Source of the DNA: Fulvimarina pelagi HTCC2506
Lineage (GTDB): Bacteria > Pseudomonadota > Alphaproteobacteria > Rhizobiales > Rhizobiaceae
Length of the DNA: 64,000 nucleotides
Reading direction: 5' to 3'
Assembly: GCF_000153705.1 (NCBI RefSeq)
Contig: NZ_DS022272.1
Location: 3,566,432-3,630,431, forward strand
Both the position numbers and the translations under genes were made by a program. Below the pieces are notes generated by a model. It saw only the letters and a list, made by a program, of their open reading frames with translations. It ran no database searches and was not told where the DNA came from. Position 1 is the stretch's first letter. Each line of letters starts with the position of its first letter. Below are positions 36,616 to 48,281 of the stretch, piece by piece.

Positions 36616-38961
36616 ATGACTGGGCAGCATTCCAAAGACGATAAGGGCAGTTCGGAGGATCGACACCGATCGAGGCGTCGGTATCGCTCCGGATCGGTGG
36701 AAACCGAGATGCCGCGATCAAGAGCGCGCGACGAGAGCCGGGCGGCGCCGTCGACGCGTGAGGCGTTCGGTACGCTCTATCGCGCGCTTGCCGCCGATGC
36801 CGCTCGTGGAGGACGTGCTTTCGCCGGCTGGGCGCGTCGCACGACGGTTATATTAGGCAAGAAGAGCGCAACATGGGCGAAGCTCTTTGCGCAGAAACTC
36901 CGTTCATCGTCCGCACGCATCCCCCGCGGCCGACCTGGTACCGGTTCCGCATTCCGGTGGCCCGCCCTCCGAATGCCGAAACTGTCGCGGTCCTCTTGGA
37001 CGAAGGCGCGTGCGTTCAAATATGCCGCGATCGGGCTCGTTTCCGCCGTGATCATAGTCGCGGCATTCGCAGCCTATGTCCTCAGAGGTGTTCCTTACAC
37101 CGAAATTCTCGCCGGCTCGAGCCAGCCGATCATCACCCTGACGACTGCCGACGGCGAGCCGCTGATCCAGCGCGGCGCGTATCAGGGCGCCTACACGCCG
37201 CTGGAGGCCTTCCCCGAGCACTTGACCGACGCCGTCGTCAGCATCGAGGACCGGCGCTTCTTCAGCCATGGCGGACTCGATTATCGCGGTATCGGCCGCG
37301 CATTGGTTGCCAATGTTTCTGAAGGTGAGGTTGTCGAGGGCGGCAGCACGATCACCCAACAGCTGCTCAAGATCCTCTACCTTGAGCGCGAGCGCACCTT
37401 CATGCGCAAAGCACAGGAGTTCTTTCTCGCTTACTGGTTGGAGAGCAACCTCTCGAAAGAAGAGATCCTTACCCGCTATCTCAACAACATCTATCTGGGC
37501 GCCGGTGCGACGGGCGTGCCAGCCGCCGCGAGGATCTATTTCAACAAGGAGGTCGGCGAACTCGACGTCGCTGAAAGCGCGCTACTCGCCGGGCTCATCC
37601 ATTCGCCCTCGCAGCTCAATCCCTTCGTCAATCTCGATGGGGCGAAGGCTCGTGCGAAACTTGTTCTTGCGGCAATGCGCGATACCGGTCGCCTCGACGA
37701 TACGCAGGCCGGCGTCGCGATGCTCGATGCGACACGGCTTGATCCTCAGCGACCCGAGGCCGATGGCGGCTCTTGGTTCGCCGATTGGGTCATGGAGGAC
37801 GCGCGCGAGGTCGCCGGACCGTTCCGGGGAGGGGTTTCGTTCCGTACCACGTTGGATCCTCGCCTTCAGGAGATCGCGCAGACGATCGTCGCGCGCGAAC
37901 TCGACGAAAATGGCGAGGAAAGCGGCGTGTCCCAGGCCTCGATGGTCGCGCTCAGGCCGGATGGCGCGGTCGTTGCGATGATTGGCGGGCGCGATTACGA
38001 GGCCTCGCAGTTCAATCGTGCCTTTCAGGCGAAGCGCCAGCCGGGCTCCACCTTCAAGCTCTTCGTCTATTTCGCTGCGCTGAAAGCCGGCATGTCGCCG
38101 CGTGACCGTATCGAAGATGCGCCGATCGAAGTCTCGGGATGGTCGCCGGAAAATTACTCGGGTGGATACTCGGGTCGTGTCCGAATGGCCGATGCCTTCG
38201 CGCGGTCACTCAATGCCGCGACCGCGCGCCTCGCCATGGAAGTGGGGATCGAAAACGTCGTCGGGGCGGCCCGCGAGCTCGGCATCGACGCGCCGCTGGA
38301 GGCGGTGCCGAGTCTTGCTCTCGGCACATCGGAAGTGTCTCTCGTCGACCTGACCGGAGCCTACGCTTCGGTCAGGGCTGGAGTTGCGCCGGTCGAACCG
38401 TGGGGCATCGCTTCGTTCGGAATCGAGGACAGCGATCGCACCTTCCGCATCGGGCCCGGCAAGCAGCCGACCAGCGATCTCTCGCCCTACCAGGAACCTC
38501 TCGTCGGCATGCTCCGGCGCGTCGTCGAGCGGGGGACAGGAGAGGCAGCTCAGCTCGACGGCTTTGCGGCGGGCAAGACGGGTACGAGCCAGGAGTCGCG
38601 TGATGCGTGGTTCGTCGGCTTCAACGAAGAGCTGACCGTTGGCGTCTGGGTCGGCAACGATGATGGCACGCCGATGAACGAAGTCACCGGGGGTGGCTTG
38701 CCCGCAAGGATCTGGCGCGCCTTCATGGAGGAAGCGAGTGGAGAGAGCGCAGCGGCGCAAACGCAGGAGGACGATGGCGAAAAGGAGCCACGCAGCGGTC
38801 GTTCCGCACCTGAAAGTATCACTGAGCTTGTGCGCGGCAGCGCGGAGCCCGAACCGCAGCAATGCAATGTCCGCGCCTGTTCACGGGCCTACCGCTCGTT
38901 CCGCGTCTCGGACTGCACCTTTCAGCCATATCGCGGTCCGCGCAAACTCTGTGACAGGTGA
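36616..38961 (+). CDS. Class A penicillin-binding protein (PBP1A/1C-like) with BA14K-like tail
   Basis: 781 residues. A long basic cytoplasmic N-terminus (residues 1-134) precedes a single membrane helix (AAIGLVSAVIIVAAFAAYVL). The glycosyltransferase GT51 domain has EDRRFFSHGGLDYRGIGRAL and EGGSTITQQLLK. The transpeptidase domain has the three active-site motifs in PGSTFKLF, RSLNAAT and AGKTGTS. The C-terminal 45 residues (CSRAYRSFRVSDCTFQPYRG, then C-terminal Cys) resemble the BA14K-like tail seen on rhizobial PBPs. It polymerises and cross-links peptidoglycan. Confidence 0.93.
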   Translation: MTGQHSKDDKGSSEDRHRSRRRYRSGSVETEMPRSRARDESRAAPSTREAFGTLYRALAADAARGGRAFAGWARRTTVILGKKSATWAKLFAQKLRSSSARIPRGRPGTGSAFRWPALRMPKLSRSSWTKARAFKYAAIGLVSAVIIVAAFAAYVLRGVPYTEILAGSSQPIITLTTADGEPLIQRGAYQGAYTPLEAFPEHLTDAVVSIEDRRFFSHGGLDYRGIGRALVANVSEGEVVEGGSTITQQLLKILYLERERTFMRKAQEFFLAYWLESNLSKEEILTRYLNNIYLGAGATGVPAAARIYFNKEVGELDVAESALLAGLIHSPSQLNPFVNLDGAKARAKLVLAAMRDTGRLDDTQAGVAMLDATRLDPQRPEADGGSWFADWVMEDAREVAGPFRGGVSFRTTLDPRLQEIAQTIVARELDENGEESGVSQASMVALRPDGAVVAMIGGRDYEASQFNRAFQAKRQPGSTFKLFVYFAALKAGMSPRDRIEDAPIEVSGWSPENYSGGYSGRVRMADAFARSLNAATARLAMEVGIENVVGAARELGIDAPLEAVPSLALGTSEVSLVDLTGAYASVRAGVAPVEPWGIASFGIEDSDRTFRIGPGKQPTSDLSPYQEPLVGMLRRVVERGTGEAAQLDGFAAGKTGTSQESRDAWFVGFNEELTVGVWVGNDDGTPMNEVTGGGLPARIWRAFMEEASGESAAAQTQEDDGEKEPRSGRSAPESITELVRGSAEPEPQQCNVRACSRAYRSFRVSDCTFQPYRGPRKLCDR

Positions 38962-39041
38962 TGGGACCGCTGACCGCCGGTAAAGCCGCGTGACGGGCTG
39001 CCTTTCCCGCTTTATCCCGGCCCCCGAGCGCTCTTTGCGCT

Positions 39042-39240
39042 CATTCCTTAGGCCTCTCGTCCTTGGTGAGGCGACTAATGGACACCTCCATCTCCTCATT
39101 CGTCATCCCGGACTTGATCCGGGATCCATGCCTGAAACCTGTCCTCCCTGATGCGGGTCGCGACGAAACCCCCATTCTCTCCTCGTCATCCCGGGCTTGA
39201 CCCGGGATCCATTCCTGAGACCTTTCATCCTTGACGAGGG
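39042..39240. repeat. Tandem REP-like palindromic repeats (about 83 bp period)
   Basis: Two clear copies carry ATCCCGGA-CTTGA-TCCGGGAT (39105-39125) and ATCCCGGG-CTTGA-CCCGGGAT (39188-39208), exactly 83 bp apart. Each is followed by ATCCAT(G/T)CCTGA(A/G)ACCT and a diverging CCT-rich tail. A third, degenerate copy keeps only the tail (CATTCCTTAGGCCT at 39042). This 'GTCATCCCGGGCTTGACCCGGGAT' type of element is widespread in alphaproteobacterial intergenic DNA. The minus frame across it spells the familiar repeat-derived peptide WIPGQARDDE. Confidence 0.75.
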
Positions 39241-40112
39241 TGGCTTTGGCACCACCGAACGTGCCGAAAGCCAAGAGGAATGGGCGCCATGCGCGATCAA
39301 GTCCGTGGTGACAATCCTCTCTAAGTCCTCAGCAAAATTCTTATCCCCGCCCCAACCCACACCCCCATAATGCCCTCGCCACGCATCTTGAGGGCACGGG
39401 TGATCGCCGGGATCGCTTCGGGATGCATGGCCTGCGGGTCTGCGGCGCGGCTTCTTCCGGAGAGGTCACGTCCCGGACGCCTCGCGGCTCCGTTGGTCCC
39501 TCGCGTACTATGGCGCGGGTGCGGATCGGTCCGCTTGAACGGGAGGCCGGCAAGGCATCCCGTGAAGCACCAACAGCCGCCGATGGTTTGGGCCGAGCCC
39601 AATGCCAAGCCTCATGCCCGGCATCCCCGCCTCTTCCAAACGAGGCCGGCGTGCCGGCGGGGCGAGGCATCGGGCAAGGCGGGAACCGTCGGCGAAGCGA
39701 GTGCGAAAATCCCGCGCGGAGCGCCGGAGGTGAGCCGCATACAAACTGAGTTCGGAGGGCTCGCCTCCGGCGCTTCGCCGCCCTTCTTCACGCGGCGCGA
39801 CGACGAAACTATCTAGAATTGGCCGACCTCCAGTCCTTGCGGGTATGGAGCTAAGACGCATGTCTGCTAAAAGACACGGAGACATATATACGGCCTCCTC
39901 AGCGACCGCCTCGGGAGGCGGTAACCGCGTTGGCGAAAATGCCGCGACTGACGCCGCCGCCATGCTATGCCTCGGATCCGCCGCCGGCGCGTGGGCACGC
40001 ACCGGCCATTTCGCCGCAAAACCGCCGCTTGCCATTGGCAAGAAGCCGGGGAATACTTATTTCCCGAGTACGTTGCGCGGGCGGTACTCGCGCCGCCAGG
40101 CCAGGATGACTG
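39241..40112. other. Non-coding or decayed 870 bp upstream of ftsH
   Basis: Several overlapping frames of 90-180 codons exist on both strands. All are Arg/Pro/Ala-rich, overlap each other and match no family I know, so I do not call a gene. The last 90 bp before ftsH carry two inverted repeats: CTTGCCA-T-TGGCAAG (40028-40042) and CGGGGAATA/TATTTCCCG with one G-T mismatch (40047-40066). These may belong to the ftsH leader or promoter. Confidence 0.45.
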
Positions 40113-42047
<1,935 letters not shown>

Positions 42048-42078
42048 TCGCTGGCCTGGACGATTACCCATCGATTTG

Positions 42079-42109
42079 CGCGATGCCGGGATATCCGGCA
42101 TCGCGTTTT
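42079..42109 (+). terminator. Intrinsic terminator after ftsH
   Basis: CGCGATGCCGG (42079-42089) and CCGGCATCGCG (42095-42105) form a perfect 11 bp stem with a 5-nt loop, followed by TTTT. It lies 32 bp after the ftsH stop. Confidence 0.85.
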
Positions 42110-42165
42110 CGCGTAAGCCTGTGGAATAATTGCCAATGGCGCGCCTGCGGGCTAGGTCTCATGAC

Positions 42166-43092
42166 ATGCTGACGCGCTACTACCATCATCCGATCTTCGT
42201 CGAGCATCTCACCGGCCCGGGTCATCCCGAACGGCCCGAGCGACTCGTTGCCATCGAACAGATCCTGGAAGACGAGTGCTTCCAACTTCTCGACCGTGAG
42301 CTTGCCCCCGAGGGCGCCCTCGAGTCGATCACCCGGTGCCATCCGCACAAGTATGCCGAAGCGGTGGCGAAGGCGATTCCGGAAGAGGGTCTGGCGCGGA
42401 TCGACGGCGACACGATCATCAGCCCGAAGAGTTTCACTGCCGCGCTGCATGCAGTCGGTGCAGCGACCGCTGCGGTAGACGGCGTCGTTGCCGGCGATTG
42501 CCGGAACGCGTTCGTCGCGGCTCGTCCGCCGGGCCACCATGCCGAGAAGACGACGGCGATGGGTTTCTGCCTCTTCAATACCGCTGCAATCGCAGCTCGC
42601 CACGCTCAGTCGGTTCACGGCCTCGGGCGTGTCGCGATTATGGATTGGGACGTCCATCACGGGAACGGCACCCAGGACATCTTCTGGTCCGATCCCAGCG
42701 TTCTGTACTGTTCGACCCACCAGATGCCGCTCTATCCCGGCACCGGCGCGAAATCGGAGAGAGGCGAGGGGAACATCGTCAATGCGCCGCTGGTCGCGGG
42801 CGACGGTAGCGAGAAATTCCGTGAAGCCTTCGAGACGCGTATCTTGCCTGCGATAGACGAATTCGAACCGGACCTGATCATTATCTCAGCCGGCTTCGAT
42901 GCTCATTTTCGCGATCCGCTCGCGAATCTGCAGCTTTCCGATTCCGATTTCGACTGGGCCACCGGAAAGCTTATGGACGCCGCCGCAACTCACTGTGACG
43001 ACCGGCTGGTGAGTGTGCTGGAAGGCGGCTACGATCTGCAAGGGCTCGCTGTCTCGGTGAAGGCCCACGTGAAACGGCTGCTCGAAGGCTGA
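42166..43092 (+). CDS. Histone deacetylase-family (acetoin utilisation/class II HDAC-like) deacetylase
   Basis: 308 residues from ATG 42166, matching the usual 'hp..leH.tGpgHPErP.R' start ([20 protein letters not shown]); in-frame ATG 42136 and TTG 42130 are alternatives. The metal and catalytic residues are in [35 protein letters not shown] and [13 protein letters not shown]. It probably deacetylates small amines or protein lysines; the bacterial substrate is unknown. It lies upstream of xseB, a usual order in Hyphomicrobiales. Confidence 0.92.
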   Translation: MLTRYYHHPIFVEHLTGPGHPERPERLVAIEQILEDECFQLLDRELAPEGALESITRCHPHKYAEAVAKAIPEEGLARIDGDTIISPKSFTAALHAVGAATAAVDGVVAGDCRNAFVAARPPGHHAEKTTAMGFCLFNTAAIAARHAQSVHGLGRVAIMDWDVHHGNGTQDIFWSDPSVLYCSTHQMPLYPGTGAKSERGEGNIVNAPLVAGDGSEKFREAFETRILPAIDEFEPDLIIISAGFDAHFRDPLANLQLSDSDFDWATGKLMDAAATHCDDRLVSVLEGGYDLQGLAVSVKAHVKRLLEG

Positions 43093-43126
43093 ACCCATCG
43101 TCACGACGAACCTGCAAAGAGACTTC

Positions 43127-43399
43127 ATGGCCGACGAACAGATCGACGACATCCCGGCAGATGATTCTGACATCAAGCGCATGTCTTTCGAACAGGCGAT
43201 GGCCTCGCTGGAGCGCATCGTGACCGATCTCGAACGGGGCGACGTGCCGCTCGATCGATCGATTCGGATCTACGAACGGGGCGAGAAGCTGAAGAACCAC
43301 TGCGATCGGCTGCTCTCGGCAGCCGAGGACAAAGTGGAGAAGATCAAGCTCAACCGCGCTGGCAAACCGGTAGGCGTCGAGCCGCTCGATCCCGAATGA
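43127..43399 (+). CDS. xseB: Exodeoxyribonuclease VII small subunit
   Basis: 90 residues. The XseB core [20 protein letters not shown] followed by [19 protein letters not shown] is unmistakable. It binds XseA, which is not in the window, to degrade single-stranded DNA. The gene is 34 bp after the deacetylase gene. Confidence 0.97.
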   Translation: MADEQIDDIPADDSDIKRMSFEQAMASLERIVTDLERGDVPLDRSIRIYERGEKLKNHCDRLLSAAEDKVEKIKLNRAGKPVGVEPLDPE

Positions 43400-43584
43400 G
43401 GGCGAGCGTTTCGCAGTTTCACCGCGAACACCAGGCGACCTTCAGGCCTGCGGAAACGATTTGACGCAAGGGACCGGCCTGCGAAAGGCTTGATCGAAGC
43501 CCCTCAAACGCGATTTAAATGTTGAACGGTTCCAGAGAGCCAGACCCCCTGGCCGACCGGTACGAGTAAAGAGGTTCTCGCGAA

Positions 43585-45504
43585 GTGCCCCAATCCTTGA
43601 AGACGCCGCTCCTCGACCAGATCGACACGCCCGCTGATCTGCGACGGTTCAAGGAAAAGGACCTGAGGCAGATAGCCGATGAACTGCGCTCGGATCTGAT
43701 TGATGCCGTTTCGCAGACCGGCGGACATCTCGGTGCGGGGCTCGGCGTCGTCGAACTGACCGTCGCGTTGCATTACGTCTTCAACACGCCGGACGACCGT
43801 CTGATCTGGGACGTCAGCCACCAGGCCTATCCGCACAAGATCCTCACCCAGCGCCGCGAGCGCATGCGCACCGTGCGCCAGGAAGGCGGTTTGTCTGGCT
43901 TCGCCAAGCGTACCGAGAGCGAATACGATCCATTCGGCGCGGGCCATTCGTCGACGTCGATCTCGGCCGGTCTCGGTATGGCGGTGGCGCGCGATCTCGC
44001 AGGGGCCAAGAATAATGTCGTCTCGGTGATCGGCGACGGCGCGATGAGTGCGGGCATGGCCTATGAGGCGATGAACAATGCCGGCGCTCTGGACGCCCGC
44101 CTCATCGTCATCCTCAACGACAACGACATGTCGATAGCCCCGCCGACGGGCGCGATGAGCCATTATCTCGCGCGGCTGGTCTCGGGCAAGACTTACCGAA
44201 CCCTCAGAAATCGCGCCCGCGATTTCACCCAGCGTCTGCCGGATTTCTTCCGCGAAGGGGCGCGCAAGACTGAGGAATATACCCGCGGCTTCTTCACCGG
44301 CGGTACGCTCTTCGAAGAGCTTGGCTTTTACTATATCGGCCCGATCGACGGCCACGATCTCGATGCGCTGGTACCGGTCCTGAAGAACGTGCGCGATGCC
44401 GAAACCGGCCCGATCCTCGTCCACGTCGTCACTAAGAAAGGTAAAGGCTACGAGCCGGCCGAGAGCTCCGCCGACAAGTACCATGGCGTCTCCAAGTTCG
44501 ACGTCATTACCGGCGCTCAGTCGAAGTCGAAGGGCAATGCGCCGAGCTATACCAACGTGTTCGCCTCGAGCCTCATCGAAGAGGCACGGCACGACGACAA
44601 GATCGTTGCCGTCAACGCCGCGATGCCGGCGGGCACGGGGCTCGACAAATTCGGCGAAGCCTATCCTACTCGGACTTTCGACGTAGGCATTGCGGAACAG
44701 CACGCCGTCACCTTCTGCGCGGGGCTTGCGACCGAGGGATACAAGCCGTTCGCCGCGATCTATTCGACCTTCCTCCAGCGCGCCTATGATCAGGTCGTGC
44801 ACGACGTCGCGATCCAGCATCTGCCGGTCCGCTTCGCGATCGATCGGGCTGGCTTCGTAGGCGCCGATGGTGCGACACATGCCGGTTCTTTCGATACCGC
44901 CTATCTCTGTCCGCTGCCAGGCTTCGTCGTCATGGCTTCGAGTGACGAGGCGGAGCTGCGCCATATGGTTCGAACGGCTGCGGCCTACGACGAAGGGCCG
45001 ATCTCGTTTCGCTATCCGCGTGGCAACGGCACCGGGGTCGACATGCCGGAGCGCGGCGAGGTGCTCGAAATCGGCAAGGGCCGGCTGATCAAGGAAGGCT
45101 CGAAGGTCGCGATCCTTGCCTTCGGCACGCGTCTGACGGACTCGCTCGCCGCCGCCGAGGAACTCGACGGTTACGGACTTTCGACGACGGTCGCCGATGC
45201 CCGCTTCGCAAAGCCCCTCGATACGGATCTGGTCGAGCGTCTCGCGAGAAACCACGAGGTCTTGATCACGGTGGAAGAGGGCTCCAGCGGCGGCTTCGCG
45301 GCGCAGGTGCTGCAGCACCTTGCAAGTGTCGGGCTGCTCGACATGGGGCTCAAGATCCGCCCGATCGTTATGCCAGACGCCTTCGTTGACCATGGCGTGC
45401 CGGCCAAGATGAATGCCGAGGCCGGGCTCGATAAAGCAGGCATTGTCTCGACTGTGTTCCGTGCCCTCGGCCGTGAGGAGAGCGAGGCCGCGAGACGAGC
45501 GTGA
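43585..45504 (+). CDS. dxs: 1-deoxy-D-xylulose-5-phosphate synthase
   Basis: 639 residues from a GTG start (AGAGG upstream). Transketolase-like: the ThDP site is seen in [59 protein letters not shown], and the pyrimidine domain in [20 protein letters not shown]. It condenses pyruvate and glyceraldehyde-3-phosphate in the first step of the MEP isoprenoid pathway. A 685-codon antisense frame covers it but is a shadow. Confidence 0.98.
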   Translation: MPQSLKTPLLDQIDTPADLRRFKEKDLRQIADELRSDLIDAVSQTGGHLGAGLGVVELTVALHYVFNTPDDRLIWDVSHQAYPHKILTQRRERMRTVRQEGGLSGFAKRTESEYDPFGAGHSSTSISAGLGMAVARDLAGAKNNVVSVIGDGAMSAGMAYEAMNNAGALDARLIVILNDNDMSIAPPTGAMSHYLARLVSGKTYRTLRNRARDFTQRLPDFFREGARKTEEYTRGFFTGGTLFEELGFYYIGPIDGHDLDALVPVLKNVRDAETGPILVHVVTKKGKGYEPAESSADKYHGVSKFDVITGAQSKSKGNAPSYTNVFASSLIEEARHDDKIVAVNAAMPAGTGLDKFGEAYPTRTFDVGIAEQHAVTFCAGLATEGYKPFAAIYSTFLQRAYDQVVHDVAIQHLPVRFAIDRAGFVGADGATHAGSFDTAYLCPLPGFVVMASSDEAELRHMVRTAAAYDEGPISFRYPRGNGTGVDMPERGEVLEIGKGRLIKEGSKVAILAFGTRLTDSLAAAEELDGYGLSTTVADARFAKPLDTDLVERLARNHEVLITVEEGSSGGFAAQVLQHLASVGLLDMGLKIRPIVMPDAFVDHGVPAKMNAEAGLDKAGIVSTVFRALGREESEAARRA

Positions 45505-45599
45505 TTGCTGGAGGGGACTGCGACGGAACGAATGCCGGCCGATAGGGCTTCGACCGAGCAAGCTTGCACCGCGGGCTCCACCGGCTCACATTCGCATCG

Positions 45600-46400
45600 A
45601 TGACCATGCCCTATTCATCTACCGCCGACTTGCCGGATGCCGCGCCCGGCACATGCCTTCGCCTCGATCAGGCGCTTGTCGCACGGGGGCTGATGCCGAC
45701 GCGTTCGAGGGCGCTCGACGCAATCAAGCGGGGCGGGGTGACGGTTGATGGCCGCCCGGCTCGGAAGGCGTCTCTCATGATTGCAGCCAAAGCCGAGATC
45801 GCCGTCGACGATCCGGCTGCCGGCTATGTCTCGCGGGCTGCGCTGAAGCTGATTGCAGGGCTTGACGCCTTCGCCATCGAGCCGGCTGGGCTCGATTGCC
45901 TCGACATCGGCGCATCGACCGGTGGATTCAGCCAAGTGCTTCTGCAGCGCGGTGCTGCCCATGTTACAGCGGTGGATGTCGGTCACGACCAGATGCATGA
46001 GAGCCTGCGCAACAAGCCGCGCCTGACGGCGATCGAAGGCTTGAACGCTCGCGATCTGACGGCGGACGATCTGAATGGGCACATGCCGAACCTGCTTGTT
46101 GTCGATGTCAGCTTCATCTCGCTCACGCTTGCTTTGCCGCCGGCTCTGGAACTGGCCGAAAGCGGCGCATTGGGCCTGTTTCTCGTCAAACCGCAATTCG
46201 AGGCGGGGCGGGAGGCGATCGGGAAGGGCGGCCTGTTGAAAGAGCCGGAGACGGCTCAGGCAGTTGCGCAGGGTGTTGCCGATTGGCTCGACGCTCAGCC
46301 CGGATGGAACACCGACGGGCTCGTCGCCTCGCCGATCGCGGGCGGCGACGGCAACCGCGAATTCCTGCTGGCTGCGACGAAGCTTGGTGGCGCGGCATGA
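45600..46400 (+). CDS. tlyA: TlyA-family rRNA (cytidine-2'-O)-methyltransferase / hemolysin-like
   Basis: 266 residues from ATG 45600 (ATG 45606 also possible). The N-terminal S4 RNA-binding domain (CLRLDQALVARGLMPTRSRA, KRGGVTVDGRPARKAS) is followed by an FtsJ-like SAM methyltransferase (CLDIGASTGGFSQVLLQRGA, VDVGHDQMHESLR, LVVDVSFISLTLALPPALEL, KPQFEAGREAIGKGG). TlyA methylates 16S/23S rRNA in some bacteria. The stop overlaps rlmD (ATGA). Confidence 0.93.
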   Translation: MTMPYSSTADLPDAAPGTCLRLDQALVARGLMPTRSRALDAIKRGGVTVDGRPARKASLMIAAKAEIAVDDPAAGYVSRAALKLIAGLDAFAIEPAGLDCLDIGASTGGFSQVLLQRGAAHVTAVDVGHDQMHESLRNKPRLTAIEGLNARDLTADDLNGHMPNLLVVDVSFISLTLALPPALELAESGALGLFLVKPQFEAGREAIGKGGLLKEPETAQAVAQGVADWLDAQPGWNTDGLVASPIAGGDGNREFLLAATKLGGAA

Positions 46401-47635
46401 GCCGAGAAGTCACTATCGCCCGGCTTGGCGCTCAGGGCGACGGTATTGCCGAGACCGGGAATGGTCCGCTTTTCGTCCCCTTCACGCTGCCCGGAGAGGT
46501 GGTGCGCGCCGATCTGTTCGAGGGCGAGAAGCGTGGAACGCCGCTGGAGATCCTGAAGGCTTCGGATGAGCGCGCGAAGCCGCCCTGTCCGCACTTCGGA
46601 GCTTGCGGCGGCTGCGAACTGCAGCATGCTTCGCCGGCCTTCTATGCCGAATACAAGCGCGGGATCGTCATCGACGCGCTTTCGCGTCATGGGATCGAAG
46701 CTGACGTTGCGCCGCTGGTGCCTTGCGCACCTGGCACCCGCCGCCGCGTGACCCTGACGGCGGTGCGGGCCGGGCCGAAGGCGCTGCTCGGTTTTCACGA
46801 GGCCCATTCGGATCGAGTCGTGCCAATCGGCCCGTGCCCCGTCGCCATGCCGGGGATCGTTGACGCGCTGCCCGCGCTGGAAAAGCTCGCGACCATCCTG
46901 ATTGATCGCAAGGCGCCGCTGAAACTGACGGTAACGCAGACCGATGCCGGGCTCGATATCGCTGCGAGCGACGCGGCGAAGCTGTCTGAGGAGCGCCACC
47001 GGCAGGCGGTGTCCCACGCGCTCGCCTCGAAGTTCGCTCGGCTGTCGTCGAACGGCGAGATCCTGATGAAGGCCCGCCTGCCGCAGGTCTTCTTCGGCGG
47101 GATCGCCGTCGAACCGCCACCCGGCGGGTTCCTGCAGGCGGTTGCGGCCGCCGAAGATGCGATGGCCGAACGGGTTCTGAAGCATCTCGCCAAGGCTAAG
47201 CGCGTCGCCGACCTCTTTGCTGGCTCTGGCGCGTTCACACTTCGGCTCGCAAAGGGCGCGAAAGTCCATGCGGTAGAGTCCGAAGCCGGGGCGCTTGCAG
47301 CCCTAGACGCGGCCGCGCGGCAGGCGTCCGGCCTGAAGCCGATCACGCATGAGCGGCGCGATCTTTATCGCCGGCCGCTGACTGTGAAGGATCTGAAGCC
47401 CTATGACGGCGTCGTGTTCGACCCGCCGCGTGCGGGAGCCGAGGGTGTAGCCCAGGCGCTGGCGGCTTCCACCGTGAAGCGCATTGCAGCCGTATCCTGC
47501 AATCCGCAGACGCTCGGCCGCGATTTGCGGATCCTGATCGATGGCGGCTTTCAGCTCAAATCGGTCACGCCGATCGACCAGTTTCTCTGGTCGCATCATG
47601 TGGAAGCGGTCGCTCTCCTGGAGCGGGGGCGTTGA
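46397..47635 (+). CDS. 23S rRNA (uracil-5-)-methyltransferase RumA/RlmD family
   Basis: 412 residues from ATG 46397, overlapping the tlyA stop. An N-terminal TRAM-like domain (VTIARLGAQGDGIAETGNGP) is followed by iron-sulfur cysteines (PPCPHFGACGGCELQH with a fourth Cys in IGPCPVAMPG), the SAM motif VADLFAGSGAFTLRLA and the DPPRAGAEG loop. The catalytic Cys is in VSCNPQTLGRDL. It methylates U of 23S rRNA; the RlmC/RlmD identity cannot be settled by eye. Confidence 0.93.
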   Translation: MSREVTIARLGAQGDGIAETGNGPLFVPFTLPGEVVRADLFEGEKRGTPLEILKASDERAKPPCPHFGACGGCELQHASPAFYAEYKRGIVIDALSRHGIEADVAPLVPCAPGTRRRVTLTAVRAGPKALLGFHEAHSDRVVPIGPCPVAMPGIVDALPALEKLATILIDRKAPLKLTVTQTDAGLDIAASDAAKLSEERHRQAVSHALASKFARLSSNGEILMKARLPQVFFGGIAVEPPPGGFLQAVAAAEDAMAERVLKHLAKAKRVADLFAGSGAFTLRLAKGAKVHAVESEAGALAALDAAARQASGLKPITHERRDLYRRPLTVKDLKPYDGVVFDPPRAGAEGVAQALAASTVKRIAAVSCNPQTLGRDLRILIDGGFQLKSVTPIDQFLWSHHVEAVALLERGR

Positions 47636-48273
47636 CCGATTTCCTGACCCAGTACGGCTATAGCTTGATTGTCGTGGTCGTGCTGCTGGAGTCCGTCGCA
47701 ATGCCCTTGCCCGGCGAGAGTCTCGTCGTCGCGGCAGGGATGCTGGCAAGCAGCGGCAAGATGAACATCCTCCTCGTGCTCGGGGCGTCCTTCCTCGGCT
47801 CGATCCTCGGCGACAATATCGGCTATTTCGTAGGACGACGCTATGGACGGGCGGCGATCGTCAGATGGGGCGACAGGGTCGGCTTCGACGAAGACAAGCT
47901 GACCATGGTCGAGGAGAAGTTCAACTCCTACGGCTTCGTCATCGTGCTGATAGCCCGCTTCATCTTCATCCTGCGCCAGCTCAACGGCTTCGTCGCCGGC
48001 ATGATGCGTATGCGCTGGCCGCAATTTCTCCTCTACAACGCGATTTCCGCCGCGCTCTGGACGGCCGTCTACGGGCTGACGGCCTATTATTTCGGGAAGG
48101 CGCTCACGCATTTCCTGGAGGAACAGTCGACCTGGGCCATCCTCGCGATCTCCGGCACGATCTGCGCCATCGGAATGTTCGGCACCTACAAGGTGCTGTT
48201 CGACGCCAAAAAGGAGAAAAAGGCGAAGGCGGACGGAAAGACAGTGCGAGACAAGAGCGAGGAGACGGCCTGA
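47632..48273 (+). CDS. DedA/VTT family membrane protein
   Basis: 213 residues from a TTG that overlaps the rlmD stop (TTGA). DedA signature: ESVAMPLPGESLVVAAGMLA, GDNIGYFVGRRYGRAAI and ARFIFILRQLNGFVAGMMRM with the conserved Arg/Gly loop. Five or six membrane segments; the C-terminal tail is Lys-rich (KKEKKAKADGKT). DedA proteins are proposed undecaprenyl-phosphate or lipid flippases. It is convergent with trmD (8 bp). Confidence 0.93.
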   Translation: MTDFLTQYGYSLIVVVVLLESVAMPLPGESLVVAAGMLASSGKMNILLVLGASFLGSILGDNIGYFVGRRYGRAAIVRWGDRVGFDEDKLTMVEEKFNSYGFVIVLIARFIFILRQLNGFVAGMMRMRWPQFLLYNAISAALWTAVYGLTAYYFGKALTHFLEEQSTWAILAISGTICAIGMFGTYKVLFDAKKEKKAKADGKTVRDKSEETA

Positions 48274-48281
48274 TCCGCACT

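Noticed and set aside
39041-39274. 77-codon minus-strand ORF across the repeats
   Set aside because: Its peptide (WIPGQARDDE type) is the translation of the palindromic repeat element, not a gene.
39321-40041. Several 90-180 codon ORFs before ftsH
   Set aside because: They overlap one another on both strands, have no family resemblance and no ribosome sites; recorded as an unexplained interval instead.
43504-45561. 685-codon antisense frame over dxs
   Set aside because: It is an exact mirror of a well-conserved gene in GC-rich DNA; its protein has no domain and no ribosome site.
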